From the NCBI GenBank assembly GCA_021801235.1, contig JAJYYG010000147.1, positions 1 to 64,000 on the forward strand: a stretch of 64,000 bases of DNA. Direction: 5' to 3'. A program made the position numbers and the translations under genes. Under the pieces are notes generated by a model that ran no database searches, was not told where the DNA came from, and worked only from the letters and a program-made list of their open reading frames with translations. Each line of letters begins with the position of its first letter. The stretch's first letter is position 1. Shown here in pieces: positions 62,844-64,000 of this stretch. Source of the stretch: Actinomycetes bacterium (lineage in GTDB: Bacteria; Actinomycetota; Acidimicrobiia; Acidimicrobiales; RAAP-2).

Positions 62844-64000
62844 CTAGGCGATCGGGACCGACTGGGCGGCCTGGACGAACGAGTGCTCGTAGGCGAGCAG
62901 GCCCACCAGGGCGAAGGGCGAGGCCACCGCGCCGATCCACGGAGCGCCGACTCCCACCGCCACCAGGGCGACCCCGGGCCAGAAGAACCGGGCGAACCGG
63001 CCGCGGGTCAGCTCTTCGACGGCGAGGTGGGCGTGGGCGGTCGGATGCGTCATCCCGAGCTCGCCGGCCACGAACAGCAGGTAGGCGACGGTGGCTACGG
63101 CCAGGACGATCTCGAAGAGGACGACCGCGGGGTGGGGGGCGAGCCAGACGGCGAACGGCAGCATGGCGGCCGAGCCGACCAGCCCGGCCTGGACGGCCAG
63201 GTGGGGGAGGAGCAACGGGCTCTGCCACAGGTCGCGTGCCTTGGCCTGGGCGAACAGGAACGCCGTGTAGCAGGCGGTGCCGAGGGCGAAGGGCATCGCC
63301 GCCCACGACGCCACCTCCCGGAGGCCGATCGAGTTGACGACGGACCCCAGCAGGAACAGGGCGACCAGGCCGCCGTAGCCGGCGATCACGAACGACCCCT
63401 TGACCAGCCAGCTCTTCCAATGGTGCCGGGTGAAGATCAGGTAGAACCGGGTCGGGTGCTTGAGGTCCCAGATGAGGAGGCCTCCGGTCACCGAGAGGAA
63501 GAACAGGGCCAGCAGCGGTGCCACCCAGCGGGCCACCGGGTTGTCCCACGGCAGGCGGCCGGCCAGGGCCAGGGCCATGGTGATGAGCATGGAACCCGCG
63601 GCCAGCCCTTTCGTCCAGGTGTACAGGCTGACCCGCCACCCCCAGGGGGCGAAGTGGGGCACGTCGTAGGAGAGGAGCGCCGCCGCCGACGAGTTCCGGT
63701 GTCCCGGGTGGCCGGAGGAGAGGTGCTGCGCGTCGCCGCCACCCTGGGTTGCCCAGGCGAACAGACCCCCCTCTGGCCGCCGGGCGGCGAGGGGGTCGAG
63801 AGTGGCCTGGTCGGCACCTTTGTAGAAGAGCCCGGGGCGGGTCCCCTTCTCGGGCCGGCGCACCGCCACCACTTCCCGGTGGACCATCCGGGCGACCTTC
63901 GAGGTGGGGTCCTCGAGGTCGCCGACGATGATCGCCTGGGTGGGGCAGACGGTGACGCACGCCGGCTCGAGCCCCACGTCGAGGCGGTGGGCACAGAAGT
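62844..64000 (-). CDS. 4Fe-4S ferredoxin-NrfD fusion membrane subunit; 5' end outside window
   Basis: Frame open to window edge: FCAHRLDVGLEPACVTVCPTQAIIVGDLEDP, then NrfD-like TM region WGWRVSLYTWTKGLAAGSMLI...HPTRFYLIFTRHHWKSWLVKGSFVI. Confidence 0.9.
   Translation of the reverse strand, partial: FCAHRLDVGLEPACVTVCPTQAIIVGDLEDPTSKVARMVHREVVAVRRPEKGTRPGLFYKGADQATLDPLAARRPEGGLFAWATQGGGDAQHLSSGHPGHRNSSAAALLSYDVPHFAPWGWRVSLYTWTKGLAAGSMLITMALALAGRLPWDNPVARWVAPLLALFFLSVTGGLLIWDLKHPTRFYLIFTRHHWKSWLVKGSFVIAGYGGLVALFLLGSVVNSIGLREVASWAAMPFALGTACYTAFLFAQAKARDLWQSPLLLPHLAVQAGLVGSAAMLPFAVWLAPHPAVVLFEIVLAVATVAYLLFVAGELGMTHPTAHAHLAVEELTRGRFARFFWPGVALVAVGVGAPWIGAVASPFALVGLLAYEHSFVQAAQSVPIA

Noticed and set aside
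60076-62847. 923-aa plus-strand and 1034-aa alternate-frame ORFs over the Mo-oxidoreductase
   Set aside because: The 59905-62835 frame contains all Fe-S and molybdopterin motifs; the others are out-of-frame or antisense.

Overview
High-GC actinobacterial chromosome segment, probably Acidimicrobiia-like (inferred from gene order and the GGYWLVAxDGG repeats). It is mostly ordinary housekeeping DNA in recognisable actinobacterial blocks: metG-tatD-[DPBB protein]-rsmA-ispE; glmU-prs-rplY-pth; mfd-foldase-mazG-eno-ftsB-DUF501-ppx. It also carries typA, a two-component system, a Fur regulator, one tRNA-Gln(UUG), surface-glycan glycosyltransferases, an NlpC/P60 hydrolase and, at the right edge, a molybdopterin oxidoreductase operon. 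The least ordinary parts are: (1) a lower-GC three-gene minor-pilin operon at 18.7-24.8 kb whose first product fuses a PilV-like pilin N-terminus to an eight-repeat paired-Cys module that looks like a beta-propeller; (2) a secreted chimera at 57.4-58.9 kb with GYWLVA repeats, 52 uninterrupted collagen Gly-X-Y triplets and a tail-collar-like end; (3) two tiny ribosomal-protein genes absent from the ORF track, bL37-like (27 aa) and bS22-like (32 aa); (4) a GlmU that stops early in the acetyltransferase domain; (5) a DPBB protein in the slot that holds rpfB/yabE elsewhere. Many long ORFs in the supplied track are antisense or out-of-frame GC artefacts and were discarded. All family calls are from reading the translations; no search was run.
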